DNA of 64,000 nt, from positions 230,476,122 through 230,540,121 of the forward strand of contig OY998175.1 in assembly GCA_963921935.1 (NCBI GenBank), read 5' to 3'. A program made the position numbers and the translations under genes. Below the pieces are notes generated by a model. That model saw only the letters and a program-made list of their open reading frames with translations. It was not told where the DNA came from and ran no database searches. The DNA comes from Galeruca laticollis. Taxonomy: Eukaryota; Arthropoda; Insecta; Coleoptera; Chrysomelidae. This document shows positions 9,845 to 21,214 of the stretch, one piece after another (position 1 is the first letter of the stretch; each line of letters begins with the position of its first letter).

Positions 9845-12800
9845 ATGACCAATAATGATAATGAACTAATATATCTCAAATTGGAAATGAATGGAATAGA
9901 AATAATAGGATTAATAGATACCGGAAGTCAAATTTCAATGTGTAAAGAAAATTTTTATAAAGAAAACAAAAATAAGTTCAAGGAAGAACAAATTAAAAAA
10001 ATTAATAAAAAACAAGTGGTTAGTTTCAATAATAAAAAGCTAGGAAATGTTGAAGTAATGATATCAGCAGAAATTGATATAAAAGGAATTAAAAGGAAAA
10101 TAAATTTTTTTGTTATGCCAGGATTAAAAGTAGATGCTATATTGGGAGTAGATTTTATAGGGAAACATGATTTTATCATCGATTTAAGAGACAAAAGAGT
10201 ACTCATTGATGATAATGTTATAAATATAAATAATTATGAAAATGATCAGGCTGAACGGCAGCAAAAGGGCACCGCAGTCAATTTAAATGGAATTAAAATA
10301 TGGGGGGAGAGTGAATCTACTACTTCAAAAAGCAAGTATAAAATCCAAAGCATGAGTAATAAATTAGAAACAATAATAGAAGAAGAGTCAATAGAAATAT
10401 TAAATAACAATAAAAAGGAAAATACCAATATTAATATAGAGGAAATTAAATTAAATAAAAGAGAGAATATAGAAAGGGAAAAGGAATTAAGAATCAACAC
10501 TTATATCAATTTTATCAAAGAAATAAAGTACACTTGTAAGTATAATTTGAATGTAAACAAATTAAACATTGAAAGCTTGAAAAATCCTAGCCGATTTGAT
10601 CTGCTCTACGAAAAACATCAGTTTTATAGACAATACACGTCAGGACCAGAAACAAGAGAGAAAATGAATTTGAATATTTATAATCATGTGAAATATAAAA
10701 ATAAATTTGTTAAAATAAAACTGAAAAGACTATTGCGAAACCAATTATGTAGAAAGCATATTCGTTTTAAAATACACAATAATATACACAAACCAGGAAG
10801 TAGATTGTACAGAAAACATGTAAAATGGAAAAAAGAGCATGATACAGGATACCTAAAATTAGATGACAATACTAATAGTATAATTACAAGAAATAATAAC
10901 TATATCAGCATAGGAAGCATGAAGTCAAAAGAAAGTAATTTATTATGGTTACCATATATTGAAATAAAGATTCAAGGTTTACCAATAGCAGCACTAATCG
11001 ATACTGCAGCTCAAATATCAGTAATAAAGGAGAAGATAATTTTAGACAATTTTAGCAATTTTAATGAACATATAATACCAATTAAAAGGATTACTATTAT
11101 AGCTGCAAACAATAAGAATTTAGCCGAAATTGGAAAAATGTATTGTGGTACATTATTAGTTAAAAATAAAGAGGTACAGGTTAATCTTTTGATAATGGCA
11201 GACATGGATCAAGATATGATTCTAGGGATAGATTTTTTGCGTCAAAATAAGAGTATAATAGATTTGCATCATAAAGTTATACAATTAAATAATGATAATT
11301 TGAAGATAAATGCTAGTTTGGATGTAGAACAAAATAAATATGTAATTCCAATGCATGTAATGAAGGTGGAAGAAGGAAGAGAATGGATAACAAGAGTAAA
11401 ATGTATGCCGGAATATAAAGAGAAGATTTCAGAAATAATGAATACTAATAGGCAACTTTTTGACGATTCACCGAGAAAAGCAAATCATTATGAACACAAA
11501 ATAGAAATATATACAGAAAAACCATTTATTTATAGGGGTTATCCTATACCTCAAGCATATAAGGAACAGGTAAAAGAAGAATTAGGAAAAATGGAAAGAG
11601 ATGGGATTATTCAAAAATCAAACACACATTACATTAGTCCGTTAATAATTGTCAAGAAGGCTGATAATTCCATTCGTCTATGCTTGGATGCAAGAAGAAT
11701 AAATGAGATTTCTAAACCACAATATGAGGCACCACAGCATGTAAATATTCTCTTAACAATAATAGGAAAATCAACAATATTCACCAAATTAGATCTTAAG
11801 AATTCATTCTGGTTAATTCCATTAAGTCCAGAATCTAGAAAATATACTGGTTTTCAAGTGGATGGGCAGGTATATGAATTTTTAACAGTACCATTTGGAT
11901 TACAATCAAGTTCTTCAGCACTAGTACGAGCTTTGAGGGAGGTACTTGAGCCATATCAAGAATTTTGCATTTCATACATTGATGATATCCTTATCTTTAG
12001 TAATAGCTCACAGGAACATCTAAAACATATAGAAAAAATTGTAAATATTTTAAACAAATTTGGACTGAAGTTAAATATTGATAAGTGTGTATTTTATCAA
12101 AGCGAGGTACAGTATCTGGGTTTTAAAATAACGAATAATGGAATAACAATAGATGAGAAAAGATTAGAACAAATACAAGAATTTCCTAAGCCTAAAAATT
12201 TAAAAACACTTAGAGGGTTTCTTGGGATGATCAATTACTATTCTAAATTTGTACCTAATTTGGCAGAAAAAGAAAGGCCATTGATAGAATTGTTAAGAAA
12301 AAATGAAAAGTGGATATGGGATGAACGTAGAATAAAGGCGTTTAACCAAATTAAAAATGAATATTATAAAAACATTTCGGTATATGTTCCAAATTTTAAA
12401 GAACCATTTTTATTACGTACAGATGCATCTGAATATTCAATAGGAGGAGAATTGGTGCAAATGCAAAGGAAAGAAGAAGTACCAATATGCTTTGTGTCAA
12501 GAATGTTAAGAGGACCTGAAGTAAGATATAGTGTGGGAGAAAAAGAAATGTTGGCTATTGTATACTGTTGTCAAAAATTGGGATATTGGCTTAGAGGAAA
12601 TAAATTTACAATCGAGACAGATCATAAAGCTTTATCATTTATGAGGATAACAAAATATGGAAACAGCAGAATATATCGGTGGAATTTGCTACTTCAAGAA
12701 TATGATTTTGAAATAAAATATCGGCCTGGGTGTATTAACTTCACAGCAGATTTTTTAAGTAGAAAAGATACTGAGAAAACTAAAAAAACGACAGAATTAT

Positions 12801-14050
12801 TGATAGCATATAACAAGATAAACACGGTATTAATGGGTTTAAATCAATTGAAACATGAAACAGGGGTTTATTCAAAAAGAACAATTATTGAAAGTCAAGA
12901 AAATCTAGGAGAAGTAAAGAATAAGGTACAAGAAAAGATGTGTTATCGCGGAATCAAATTAGTAGAGGGATATTTAGTTAAAGTCATTAAAAATCAAGAA
13001 TTGTATGTATTAGATGAAGAAACGGCCAAGCGAATTATAAAAGAAATTCATCAAGATTATGGGCATGTTGGTGTGCAGAAAACGTGGATGATTTTTAGGG
13101 AAAATTATTTTTCTATGCACGATTTATCGAGTACCAAAAGTATTTGTCAAAATTGTCGAGTATGTATGACAACAAAATTCAGAAACTATCATAATTTACA
13201 TACTGTACATAGTATAAGTGTTAACAAACCTCTAGAGTTAATTACTATAGATTACCTTAGCAATCTCATAATAAGTTATAATGGAAATAAAAACATTTTA
13301 GTAATATATGATTTATTTTCAAAATATGTCAAACTGTATCCCACAGTAAAATGTAACCGAAAAGAAACAATCCGATGCTTAGAAACGTATATATATGAAC
13401 ATAGCAAGCCAGAGAAAATACTGACTGATAACGCAACTTACTTCACGAATGAAAAATTTAAAAGACACTTTGCACGACAAGGTATTCAAATTATACATAC
13501 ATCTATAAGAAGACCAAATGCGAATCCAACTGAGAGACAGGTAGAAGAATGTATCAAGTTTTTGAGATTAGAATGTATAAACAACCATAAAGAATGGGAT
13601 GAAAAATTAGGAAATATAGAAAAATATATCAATCATACACCGAGCCTAGTGACAAATGTAGCACCAATCACTTTAATGAAAGAAATACAACCAGAGAGAC
13701 CCTGGAATATAGATAATTTAAATATAGAAAATTTACAGGAGAAGGCAAAAAGAAACATCATAGAATATAATGAAAAATATGTGAAAAAAGAAAACCAGAA
13801 GATAAAAAGACAAATTAAATTTAATATTGGGGACAAAGTATTATTAAAAAGACATAGGGTGAGCAACAGAAGGAATGGAATATGTGCTAAATTGCAAGAA
13901 CCCTATATTGGACCATTCATAATAGAAAGGGTAATAGGCAATAATGTATATGAACTACTAGAACCCGAAACACTAAAGAACATAGGGAAGTATCATATAC
14001 AACTCCTTTATAAATACAATGAGGAAAACAAAAATGAGACAAAAACATAA
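9845..14050 (+). CDS. Gypsy1 Pol: two retropepsin domains, RT, RNase H, integrase
   Basis: 1401 residues, uninterrupted. A first aspartic protease has LIDTGSQIS (D~25) and ILGVDF (~98). A second has LIDTAAQIS (D~385) and ILGIDF (~458). RT spans ~560-760 with LDLKNSFWLIPL, PFGLQSS and YIDD near 711. RNase H starts near LLRTDASEYS (~855). Integrase has an HHCC domain (HQDYGHVG ... CQNCRVC), then D in TIDYLS (~1135), D in LTDNATYF (~1193) and E in NPTERQ (~1228). The C-terminus reads KFNIGDKVLLKRHR like a GPY/F module. The start is the first ATG before PR; it may be made by frameshift from gag in intact copies. Confidence 0.95.
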   Translation: MTNNDNELIYLKLEMNGIEIIGLIDTGSQISMCKENFYKENKNKFKEEQIKKINKKQVVSFNNKKLGNVEVMISAEIDIKGIKRKINFFVMPGLKVDAILGVDFIGKHDFIIDLRDKRVLIDDNVININNYENDQAERQQKGTAVNLNGIKIWGESESTTSKSKYKIQSMSNKLETIIEEESIEILNNNKKENTNINIEEIKLNKRENIEREKELRINTYINFIKEIKYTCKYNLNVNKLNIESLKNPSRFDLLYEKHQFYRQYTSGPETREKMNLNIYNHVKYKNKFVKIKLKRLLRNQLCRKHIRFKIHNNIHKPGSRLYRKHVKWKKEHDTGYLKLDDNTNSIITRNNNYISIGSMKSKESNLLWLPYIEIKIQGLPIAALIDTAAQISVIKEKIILDNFSNFNEHIIPIKRITIIAANNKNLAEIGKMYCGTLLVKNKEVQVNLLIMADMDQDMILGIDFLRQNKSIIDLHHKVIQLNNDNLKINASLDVEQNKYVIPMHVMKVEEGREWITRVKCMPEYKEKISEIMNTNRQLFDDSPRKANHYEHKIEIYTEKPFIYRGYPIPQAYKEQVKEELGKMERDGIIQKSNTHYISPLIIVKKADNSIRLCLDARRINEISKPQYEAPQHVNILLTIIGKSTIFTKLDLKNSFWLIPLSPESRKYTGFQVDGQVYEFLTVPFGLQSSSSALVRALREVLEPYQEFCISYIDDILIFSNSSQEHLKHIEKIVNILNKFGLKLNIDKCVFYQSEVQYLGFKITNNGITIDEKRLEQIQEFPKPKNLKTLRGFLGMINYYSKFVPNLAEKERPLIELLRKNEKWIWDERRIKAFNQIKNEYYKNISVYVPNFKEPFLLRTDASEYSIGGELVQMQRKEEVPICFVSRMLRGPEVRYSVGEKEMLAIVYCCQKLGYWLRGNKFTIETDHKALSFMRITKYGNSRIYRWNLLLQEYDFEIKYRPGCINFTADFLSRKDTEKTKKTTELLIAYNKINTVLMGLNQLKHETGVYSKRTIIESQENLGEVKNKVQEKMCYRGIKLVEGYLVKVIKNQELYVLDEETAKRIIKEIHQDYGHVGVQKTWMIFRENYFSMHDLSSTKSICQNCRVCMTTKFRNYHNLHTVHSISVNKPLELITIDYLSNLIISYNGNKNILVIYDLFSKYVKLYPTVKCNRKETIRCLETYIYEHSKPEKILTDNATYFTNEKFKRHFARQGIQIIHTSIRRPNANPTERQVEECIKFLRLECINNHKEWDEKLGNIEKYINHTPSLVTNVAPITLMKEIQPERPWNIDNLNIENLQEKAKRNIIEYNEKYVKKENQKIKRQIKFNIGDKVLLKRHRVSNRRNGICAKLQEPYIGPFIIERVIGNNVYELLEPETLKNIGKYHIQLLYKYNEENKNETKT

Positions 14051-14104
14051 AAAAAGGATGATCAAAACAATTAGTTTAGAACACTGAACAAAATGTTCAT
14101 TGTT

Positions 14105-14116
14105 CTGGGGGGAGGA
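14105..14116 (+). promoter_or_regulatory. Polypurine tract of Gypsy1
   Basis: CTGGGGGGAGGA directly precedes the TGTCACATAC start of the 3' LTR, the position required for plus-strand priming. Confidence 0.85.
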
Positions 14117-16214
14117 TGTCACATACAGGTTGTCCTACCATGGTAGTGACATGTGTTGATAATACATTTTATATTTAATTACTTAAGTGGAAGTTGTATT
14201 TTGAGAAACACAATATTTCTGATTGTGATGAGAAATTTGTTAGTGTAGGTCCTACACAAAGCTATGAAACTCGCGCTAACGTCTTACACAAGTCTTCGCC
14301 AATCAGAAATAAGAATTATGTTAGCTAAAAAATTATTATCATTTGAAAACAAAATGGTAGATTCAGTACAATTGCGTTATTAATATTTTATTAGTTAATT
14401 TCCATTGAATAAAATCCAATATTGATATATTTTGTTCAACATTTTCTACATTTTTATCAATAAGTTCATTCATACGTCTTGTAAATGTCGCATTTGCTCT
14501 GTCAGCTCTTGTCTACCAATTTATAGTTTATATTACGTACACAAACTACTTCTGAAAGATTTGTCACAATATACTTTCCATATTTTTATAATTTCATTGT
14601 ATCGTAAAATTTTGTGGTATGTTTTATTATGAATGTCAGTAGAGAATGAAGTATACAGCGTGTTATTTGTCGATAGATGGATCTAACGTGTGAGAATGGA
14701 GGATGAACTGTGTCGCTGCTTGTCGAATGTAGATGATAACGACTTGTCTATTTATCCAATTATATTCTCCATGTGATATGTACAAAGCTATGCAGATATT
14801 GAGTGAACCTCCAGGATTATTACCGTCACATAGTTCTGTTTGGCTGTTAGTTTTGCAGAGGGATGAAAGTATCATTTATAGAATTATGTAAGAATGTTTA
14901 TGATATTTTAGGATTTGCAGTAAATGACATTTATTAAAATAGAAATGTTTGCAAACAATCCTTTAAAATTTAGGTAGCTAAGTTAGGAGGGAGTTTTGTT
15001 GAAAAGAAAAACTAGGCACTTGACATATTTTCGACGGTTAAGAAAATAAAAATTTTTGAGAAGATAAAAAAAGATATATTAAGGCAGTTGGGACTTTTGA
15101 AATGTTAAAATGTTGATTGCATTGGATTTAACTGGCTAATATAAGGATTGATAATTAAAAATTAAAACATTGTAATTGACAATTCAGATGGATATTTTGG
15201 AATAATCGAAGAAATTTATATACTCCTACATGTGGAGCACGTTTATAAGAATTGGAAGACAGAAGGGATTGATTTGAGGTGAGATTTATATACATATAGA
15301 GCACGTTTGTGGGAGTTGGAGGACAGAAGAGATTAATTTGAAAATAGATTTGTATACATATAGAACACGTTTATAAGAGTTGGAAGACGGAAGAGATTGA
15401 TTTGAAGAGAAATTTATATACATATAGAACACGTTTATAAGAATTGGAAGAAAGAAGAGAATCACTTTAAAAGGTCTGGTTAATTGTTATCAAAATTCTC
15501 AAATAGTGTATATTGCAGAAGTTTTTTTTTTATCATAAGACATTGAATGTTCTTGTACATCGTAAATTAATATATTTTCTTATAAGGTAGTCCTAACATA
15601 GAAAAGGAAAATCCAAAAACAAAGCTTTGTTTGAGGAATACAAAAAGAAGCAGTTCCTGTATATCAAAAGGTAAGAGATTTAATTAATAAACTGAGATTG
15701 AAGTAGTAAAAAGATTGAATATAATAAATTTCGGATAAACAAAACAGATTACAATACAGGGTGTTTCTTTAATTAGAATTTTAAAACATAAATATATAAT
15801 TGTAATATTGTAACAAATTTGTATTTAATTAAAAAAAAAGAAAAAAACAAAAGACAGAATTTAGTACTGCCATTTTTTCAAGAACTGACTCCCTGTAAAT
15901 AAGACATTTTGTATAGAGCTGGAGCAAATATATTTTGATATTTTTTTTTATGGTAATTTCAATAAGGTCTGAATAATTTTTATTAAATTTTACTTGCCTA
16001 TTAATGGTAAGTTGGCGCCCTATAACATTTACGTAAATAGTATACACTTTATTTATCTAAATTGAATTTAAAAAAAAAATTGTATACGTACAATAGTTAT
16101 AATTCTAACAAATTTGTGCCTGTAACGTGGAGCAGAATAAAATTATTATTGTAATATTCAGATATTGATAATTATAGTTATACCAAAATCTGTTTCGTGA
16201 AACGTGGGGCATAG

Positions 16215-16217
<3 letters not shown>
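14117..16217 (+). repeat. Gypsy1 3' LTR
   Basis: Begins TGTCACATAC after the polypurine tract and matches 5693-7787 with ~20 scattered substitutions and small indels, including the 64-bp tandem array from 15235. It ends at GGGGCATAGTAA before TA repeats. Confidence 0.9.

Positions 16218-16282
<65 letters not shown>
16218..16282. repeat. (TA)n microsatellite, right target flank of Gypsy1
   Basis: TA repeats directly after the 3' LTR; counterpart of 5631-5692. Confidence 0.95.
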
Positions 16283-16285
<3 letters not shown>

Positions 16286-18284
16286 AATACTTGTGTGTAT
16301 AAGAGAAATTTTTAATATTATTGTAATACCATTTTGATTTATTAAATTTTAGTGTGGCTAGCTCATTAAAAGAAAACGAAAAATTTTATGTATTTATTTA
16401 TGCGGAGAGAATGAGATACTCTATCTACTTTTTGGGTACCAGTTATTTTTACACTTTATCTCCAATATTTTATCTTTTATTCATTCAAACAATTTTTAAT
16501 ATTTTTTTTTATATTATTTGGTGCGCCTATGATTAAAATTTCTCATTAGAATAGTCGATTCCAGATCTCACAGTGATAACTGATGTCAATTCGTATCCGT
16601 TGAAATGATATTTGAGAAAACAAAGATTTCAATAATATTTAATATGAATTAGTTAGTATTGGTCAGAAAATATGTATTATAAATTTGAACAAAGAAACAA
16701 AGTGATGAAATGTCTTATGCTAATATAAAAGTTGAGAAGTCGAAATTTATAAACGTTAAATAGAAATGCGCAAGTACTAAATTGGAACAAAGAAACAAAG
16801 TGATGAATTATAAACGTTAAATAGAAATGCGTAAGTACTAATGTTTTTGTAATTACTTTTATCAGATCTGTTTTATATCTTTAACATAAATGTTGGTACC
16901 AACAAAGACAAAAAAAAACTAACCTGGTCCTCACAACCCCACTAATACTCCTTCTTGAAGTGCTGTCTTTCAAAACCACACCATACAGAACTGCCGGGAC
17001 TCCAATAATTGTTATTTTATATATTTTTTATGTATCTTCTTTATAGTATTCCTTCTTATATATTTTTATTTGCCGCTTCTACTGTTCATTCAGGACTCTT
17101 TTATACAATTTTTATAGTTTTTTATCTAAAATTTCTCATCATTTCTCCAATATGTCATACCTACTTCATTTTCTTCATCAACAAAACTCCCTTTGTTTTT
17201 TTGTTGCTATGCCCTAATCATATGTGTGCTGATTCTAATTCTTAAGTGTTAATTTTTTTTTAAATTGTGTTTGTGTCCTTTTAAAATGTTCTTTCTACAA
17301 CAACAAAATTCATATATTTCCTGACACAATAAATATAAAGTTCTGTGATTTCTGCTTCTCTTTCGATTTGTTGCATTATTCATTTCCATAGACTTTTTTG
17401 ACATCTATGTCACTGTGATATATAACCAAACAATTCTCTCCTATGTGACAGTTTCTAAACTTTTGACATTACATGTTATAGAATTATCATCTTAATGTCA
17501 CATTAAAACACTAGTAAGGTCATCTTGTACATTTACCAAGTATTTGTATATTTCTCAGTACTTCACGTTGATAATCATTTTAAATAAAAATTGTTAAAAA
17601 TTGAAAGCAAGTATTTTTTATAATTCTATTAAGTTTGTGATGGCTGAACTACACATAACCCAAAAATGAAAAGACACTATCATTCGGATACAAAATTAAG
17701 TAATTAAATGGTATCAAATCAATTTCTCCATCCAACATTATGATTGAAGTTGGTCTGAAATATATCGATAAGCCAAATAATATTACGGACAGTATAAATT
17801 TTATTCTAAACGTAAATCCGAATATCAGCAGCCTTATTAGTTCCGTCACAACGTCAATGCATTCAAAAAATAGTTTCAAGGTGCTCATTTTAAACCAGTA
17901 TAATATATAAAAATAAAATCCCAATATCAGAACAAATTATTAAATTTACCCACTATAAAAGTAACTATACACTTATCTATAAATTGTACCTACTAAATCT
18001 TTCGCTGTATAACATATGACTAACAACAAACAAATATAATATCCCTCACCATGAAATAGAACAAAATTATTACCCACTTATCATTTAATATGTTTAACGT
18101 GTGCGAGGGGCGTATGATTTAACCCTTTTTCGAAGTTCCTTTGCCTTGTTGCGAGAAACACTTATTTTGCTCTTTAAACAATACTATACAAAACGACTAT
18201 GAGTAATAAATGTTTATCGACAATCCAGTTCAGTGCGTAAGGGCCGGGTTGCAAATTTTCAGGTCTTTGAATAACCTATAAAGT
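16283..18284. other. AT-rich non-coding segment with a local duplication
   Basis: No protein family recognised. Two blocks are duplicated in tandem between 16683 and 16845: AACAAAGAAACAAAGTGATG and TAAACGTTAAATAGAAATGC each occur twice. A 91-codon hydrophobic frame on the minus strand (17649-17924) has several potential membrane segments but no recognisable family signature, and I do not call it a gene. Confidence 0.5.
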
Positions 18285-19232
18285 TTATTTATTTGACCTA
18301 ATATGTCTCTTTGATGGCATTTCTTCATCGTTAGATTCGACAAACCTTCCCGATTCTAGTGGATCTTCGAAGTCTTCCTTCAAGACCATCACATTGGAGC
18401 ATGTTTCAGAACCATGACAATTTGAGCATAAATTTGTGCATTTTAAAGCATGTCTTCGGTAGCCACAGTTTAGACTGTTACATCCAGTTTCACAGCTGCA
18501 GCAAATAGTTTTAAGCAATATTTCCGGAATTAAATTCTTGTCTGTAAATTTGGACATAATGCCGCGCTGATGTTGCTTCCAGCCCCAACCTGTTGCTGTC
18601 AGTTCGTTACCCAGTCAAGTCTGAAGCTTATAATATGCCCTGTAACAATGTTGTTCTACTGCACCTTCTGCGGGTGGGAGATTGGCCAATATGAAAGAAG
18701 ATTTAGTTTTTGCCAATTGATATTTTTGAAATCTTAATTGGTTCAGTGTTATATCATTTTCACATTTATAAATAGATTTGATTAATTGTAATCCATTTTT
18801 TTATATCTCCTTTGTTCGCATCTTTTTTATAAAAAATATTGGCCCAATTTGACACATTTTTATCGGCTAATAAAGAGTTGAAGATACATTTCTTTCCTTC
18901 TCCGGCAAATCCAGATGTTGTATCGCAACCAGAAAAACAATGGAGAAATACAACGATATTTTTTAAGGGTTCATATTTGAAACTATTAGATGTGAAAAAT
19001 AGATCTTTTATAGTACCAGAACCTGTCTTGAGAAAATGAATATCATGATTATTAGAATTTAATTCATTTAAAAGGACCAACAGATCAATATCTTGACCCA
19101 CAACAATGATGGTTTTATTAGTATCTCTAGCAATTTCTATCGAGGTCTTAATAATGTCAGCATCAGCATGTTCTTCTGCTTGTTTACGGGAAAATCCTTG
19201 TGACTGTAATCTTTTTATTAACGTTTGCTGCA
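18285..19232 (-). pseudogene. Academ-like transposon protein, PIN/XPG-like core and Cys-rich tail (locus C)
   Basis: On the minus strand, sequence around 19200-18770 reads AEEHADADIIKTSIEIA, then VVGQDIDLLVLLNEL and VFLHCFSGCDTTSGFAGEGK, the acidic-strand and [S/T]GCD signature of a PIN/XPG-like nuclease fold. After a stop, 18760-18560 reads NLPPAEGAVEQHCYRAYY and TATGWGWKQHQRG, and 18557-18285 ends with eight or more cysteines (ICCSCETGCNSLNCG ... CSNCHGSETC) plus an acidic tail. A single family lies behind these pieces. Stops and a 5' break at ~19215 make it a pseudogene. Assignment to the Academ superfamily rests on domain order from memory. Confidence 0.6.
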
Positions 19233-19510
19233 GCTGCGACACTGGATGTAACAGCAATTTAAAATGTGGCTGCCGAAAACATGGTTTGCAATACACAAAT
19301 GTATGGTCAAATTGTCATGGTCCTGAAACATGCTCCAATGTGGAAGAAAAAACCTACGAAGAAGTTGATGATTCGGATGAAATTGTGGATGAAGAACCAA
19401 TGCAGACCGGAAATAATCTTGGAGATGGAGACGGTGATGGTCTTGAAGATTTCGAAGATCCACTAGAATCGGGAAGGTTTGTCGAATCTAACGATGAAGA
19501 AATGCCATAA
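19200..19510 (+). pseudogene. Second Cys-rich tail of the same family, inverted head-to-head
   Basis: On the plus strand this reads VCCSCDTGCNSNLKCGCRKH, then SNCHGPETCSN and an acidic tail ending GRFVESNDEEMP, clearly paralogous to the minus-strand tail at 18285-18557, which ends in the same GRFVESNDEEMP before a few extra residues. Two copies are therefore joined in opposite orientation at about 19215, which truncates the core of locus C. Some cysteines are mutated (QYTNVWSN in place of KCTNLCSN). Confidence 0.6.
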
Positions 19511-20779
19511 AAAAGAGAAAAACTAATGGAGAAGTAATTAGAATGCAAGATAAGGTATTTATAAATAAGAAGATTATTGTATTTGAAAATATTATAATAA
19601 ATAACGTCATCAGTAAAAAGTATTTAAATTCAATAGTACGATTTGTATGTATATTTTTCTATTATGAGATTTTCTATGACATAAATGTATTGAGAATTTG
19701 ATAAATCAATTTTATTACTGAGAAAAAATTGCAGCAGTCACATTTTTTAGATGGAATTCTTTTTAAATCCTATTTGTAATATTTGGAACAATTATTTTCG
19801 CATGTTTTTTGCAATTTTGATGTTTTATGGATTTGTAATTTTTTTGTTTATCAATATAACATGAAATCTTACGTTTTTCGAGTAATTAAAGTGTAAATTT
19901 TAATAAATAGCGCAAAATTATACATAATGATTGAAATAAAATTTTCATTATTTGCATTTATCATAATAATGTATATTTTTTTATACCATCAGGAAGTAGA
20001 GATTTCAACGAACAAAAAATACACCAACTTTTATAAAAAAGCAGATATTTTGACGTGAGAATTTTCGATTGAAAATTAGGGTGCTTTTTCGATATTAAGT
20101 CAAAATAAGGTGAAAAAATGAATATTTTAAATCAAAAAAATTACTGTATGTTTGGGACATACAAAGGTAAGTTTTCACCAAATTTCGTGAAAAAATAAAT
20201 TGTTTTGCAAAAGATAAAAATAAAAAACCAAATACTCGGTTACAGATTACAGATACAAAAGCTGTGGGTCTTTTTATTACCTACAACTTTGCTGTTTCAT
20301 TAACCCTTTTTGCACTTGGGATAATAAATGGAACGGAAGGTTGTAGTTTAGTTAGCTCGAAGGACCTTTTAGTTATATGTAGTTCACTGTAGTATTCGTA
20401 GGATTATGGCGGTTTTTTAAATCAAACTATTATGTCACTTTCACTTGTATATTGACGGAAATTATATTTTGTTCATTTGCTTGAACAATTAAGAAGTTCA
20501 CTGAGTTTTACACTTTTGGTTATTTATCACATTATGTTAATTGTAAACATAATTTACCAATCTCAAGCCGGTTTGTTCTTATGAAAATAGTACCATTATG
20601 TATGATGACTGACTGAAGAAGAGATGGAACATAGGTTATCATTCCTATTTATAGTTAGAAAAAGTGAGTGGGAAGTACACGTGTGGGTTGGTTCTTTGAT
20701 GATGTAAGAGAGGGTTTGAAATTTTAAATGGAAAATTCCTAGAACAATAATGGTCTGTATTTTTTATGTGGTAGTAATC
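19511..20779. other. AT-rich non-coding segment
   Basis: No coding similarity, RNA gene or clear repeat structure seen. Many homopolymer runs and stop codons in all frames. Confidence 0.5.
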
Positions 20780-21040
20780 GTTTGAAATGGAGTTTTGTCG
20801 ATGTGAGAGAAATTTAATGTTTGAGAAATATGATATATTTTTTCTAGTGGTCTGATCGTTAAAATGGAATTTTGTCGATGTGAGAGAAATATGATATATT
20901 TCTTCATGTGGTCTGGGCAGGATATGAATTATGTTATACAGGGGAAAGTTGGAGTAAATATTAAAGTTTATTAAATGATATATTTCTTTATATGGTCTGT
21001 GCAAGATATATGAATTATGTTATACAGGGGAAGTTAAAAT
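20780..21040. repeat. Imperfect tandem repeats (~85 bp and shorter)
   Basis: AATTATGTTATACAGGGGAA occurs at ~20928 and ~21013, each preceded by GATATATTTCTT and a TGGTCTG block. TTTTGTCGATGTGAGAGAAA occurs at ~20795 and ~20871. An open minus-strand frame across this segment is judged an artefact of the repeats. Confidence 0.65.
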
Positions 21041-21214
21041 AAAAATCACAGAAGAATTTGGTTGTAAAATCAAATTCGTACATATTGGGGGCGCGGGAAG
21101 AAAGGAATAGAGGTGATAGATGGCTGCTATCAGATATCGAATACTATTGTAAATATGATTGTATAAGTAAATGTATAGGGGTTGTAAATAGTAATCTAAT
21201 GTTGGTGTCAGAAT

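Larger units (their letters stand above)
5693..16217 (+). mobile_element. Ty3/Gypsy LTR retrotransposon (Gypsy1), long-LTR type
   Basis: Complete structure: ~2.1-kb LTRs at 5693-7787 and 14117-16217, a PBS-like site, gag, pol in the order PR-RT-RNaseH-IN and a polypurine tract. The LTRs differ at roughly 20 positions counted by eye plus a few indels, i.e. near 1%, so insertion is fairly recent. There is no env: pol ends 66 bp before the 3' LTR. Pol is intact but gag is broken, so the copy is unlikely to be autonomous. Domain order (integrase last) identifies Ty3/Gypsy. Confidence 0.93.

Noticed and set aside
16354..17245. Hydrophobic plus-strand frames
   Set aside because: AT-rich chance frames without family signature.
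17649..17924. 91-codon hydrophobic minus-strand frame, possible receptor exon
   Set aside because: Hydrophobic AT-rich frames arise by chance; no conserved receptor motif or neighbouring exon seen.
20645..21004. 119-codon minus-strand frame
   Set aside because: Follows local tandem repeats; repeats in peptide mirror DNA repeats and no family is recognised.
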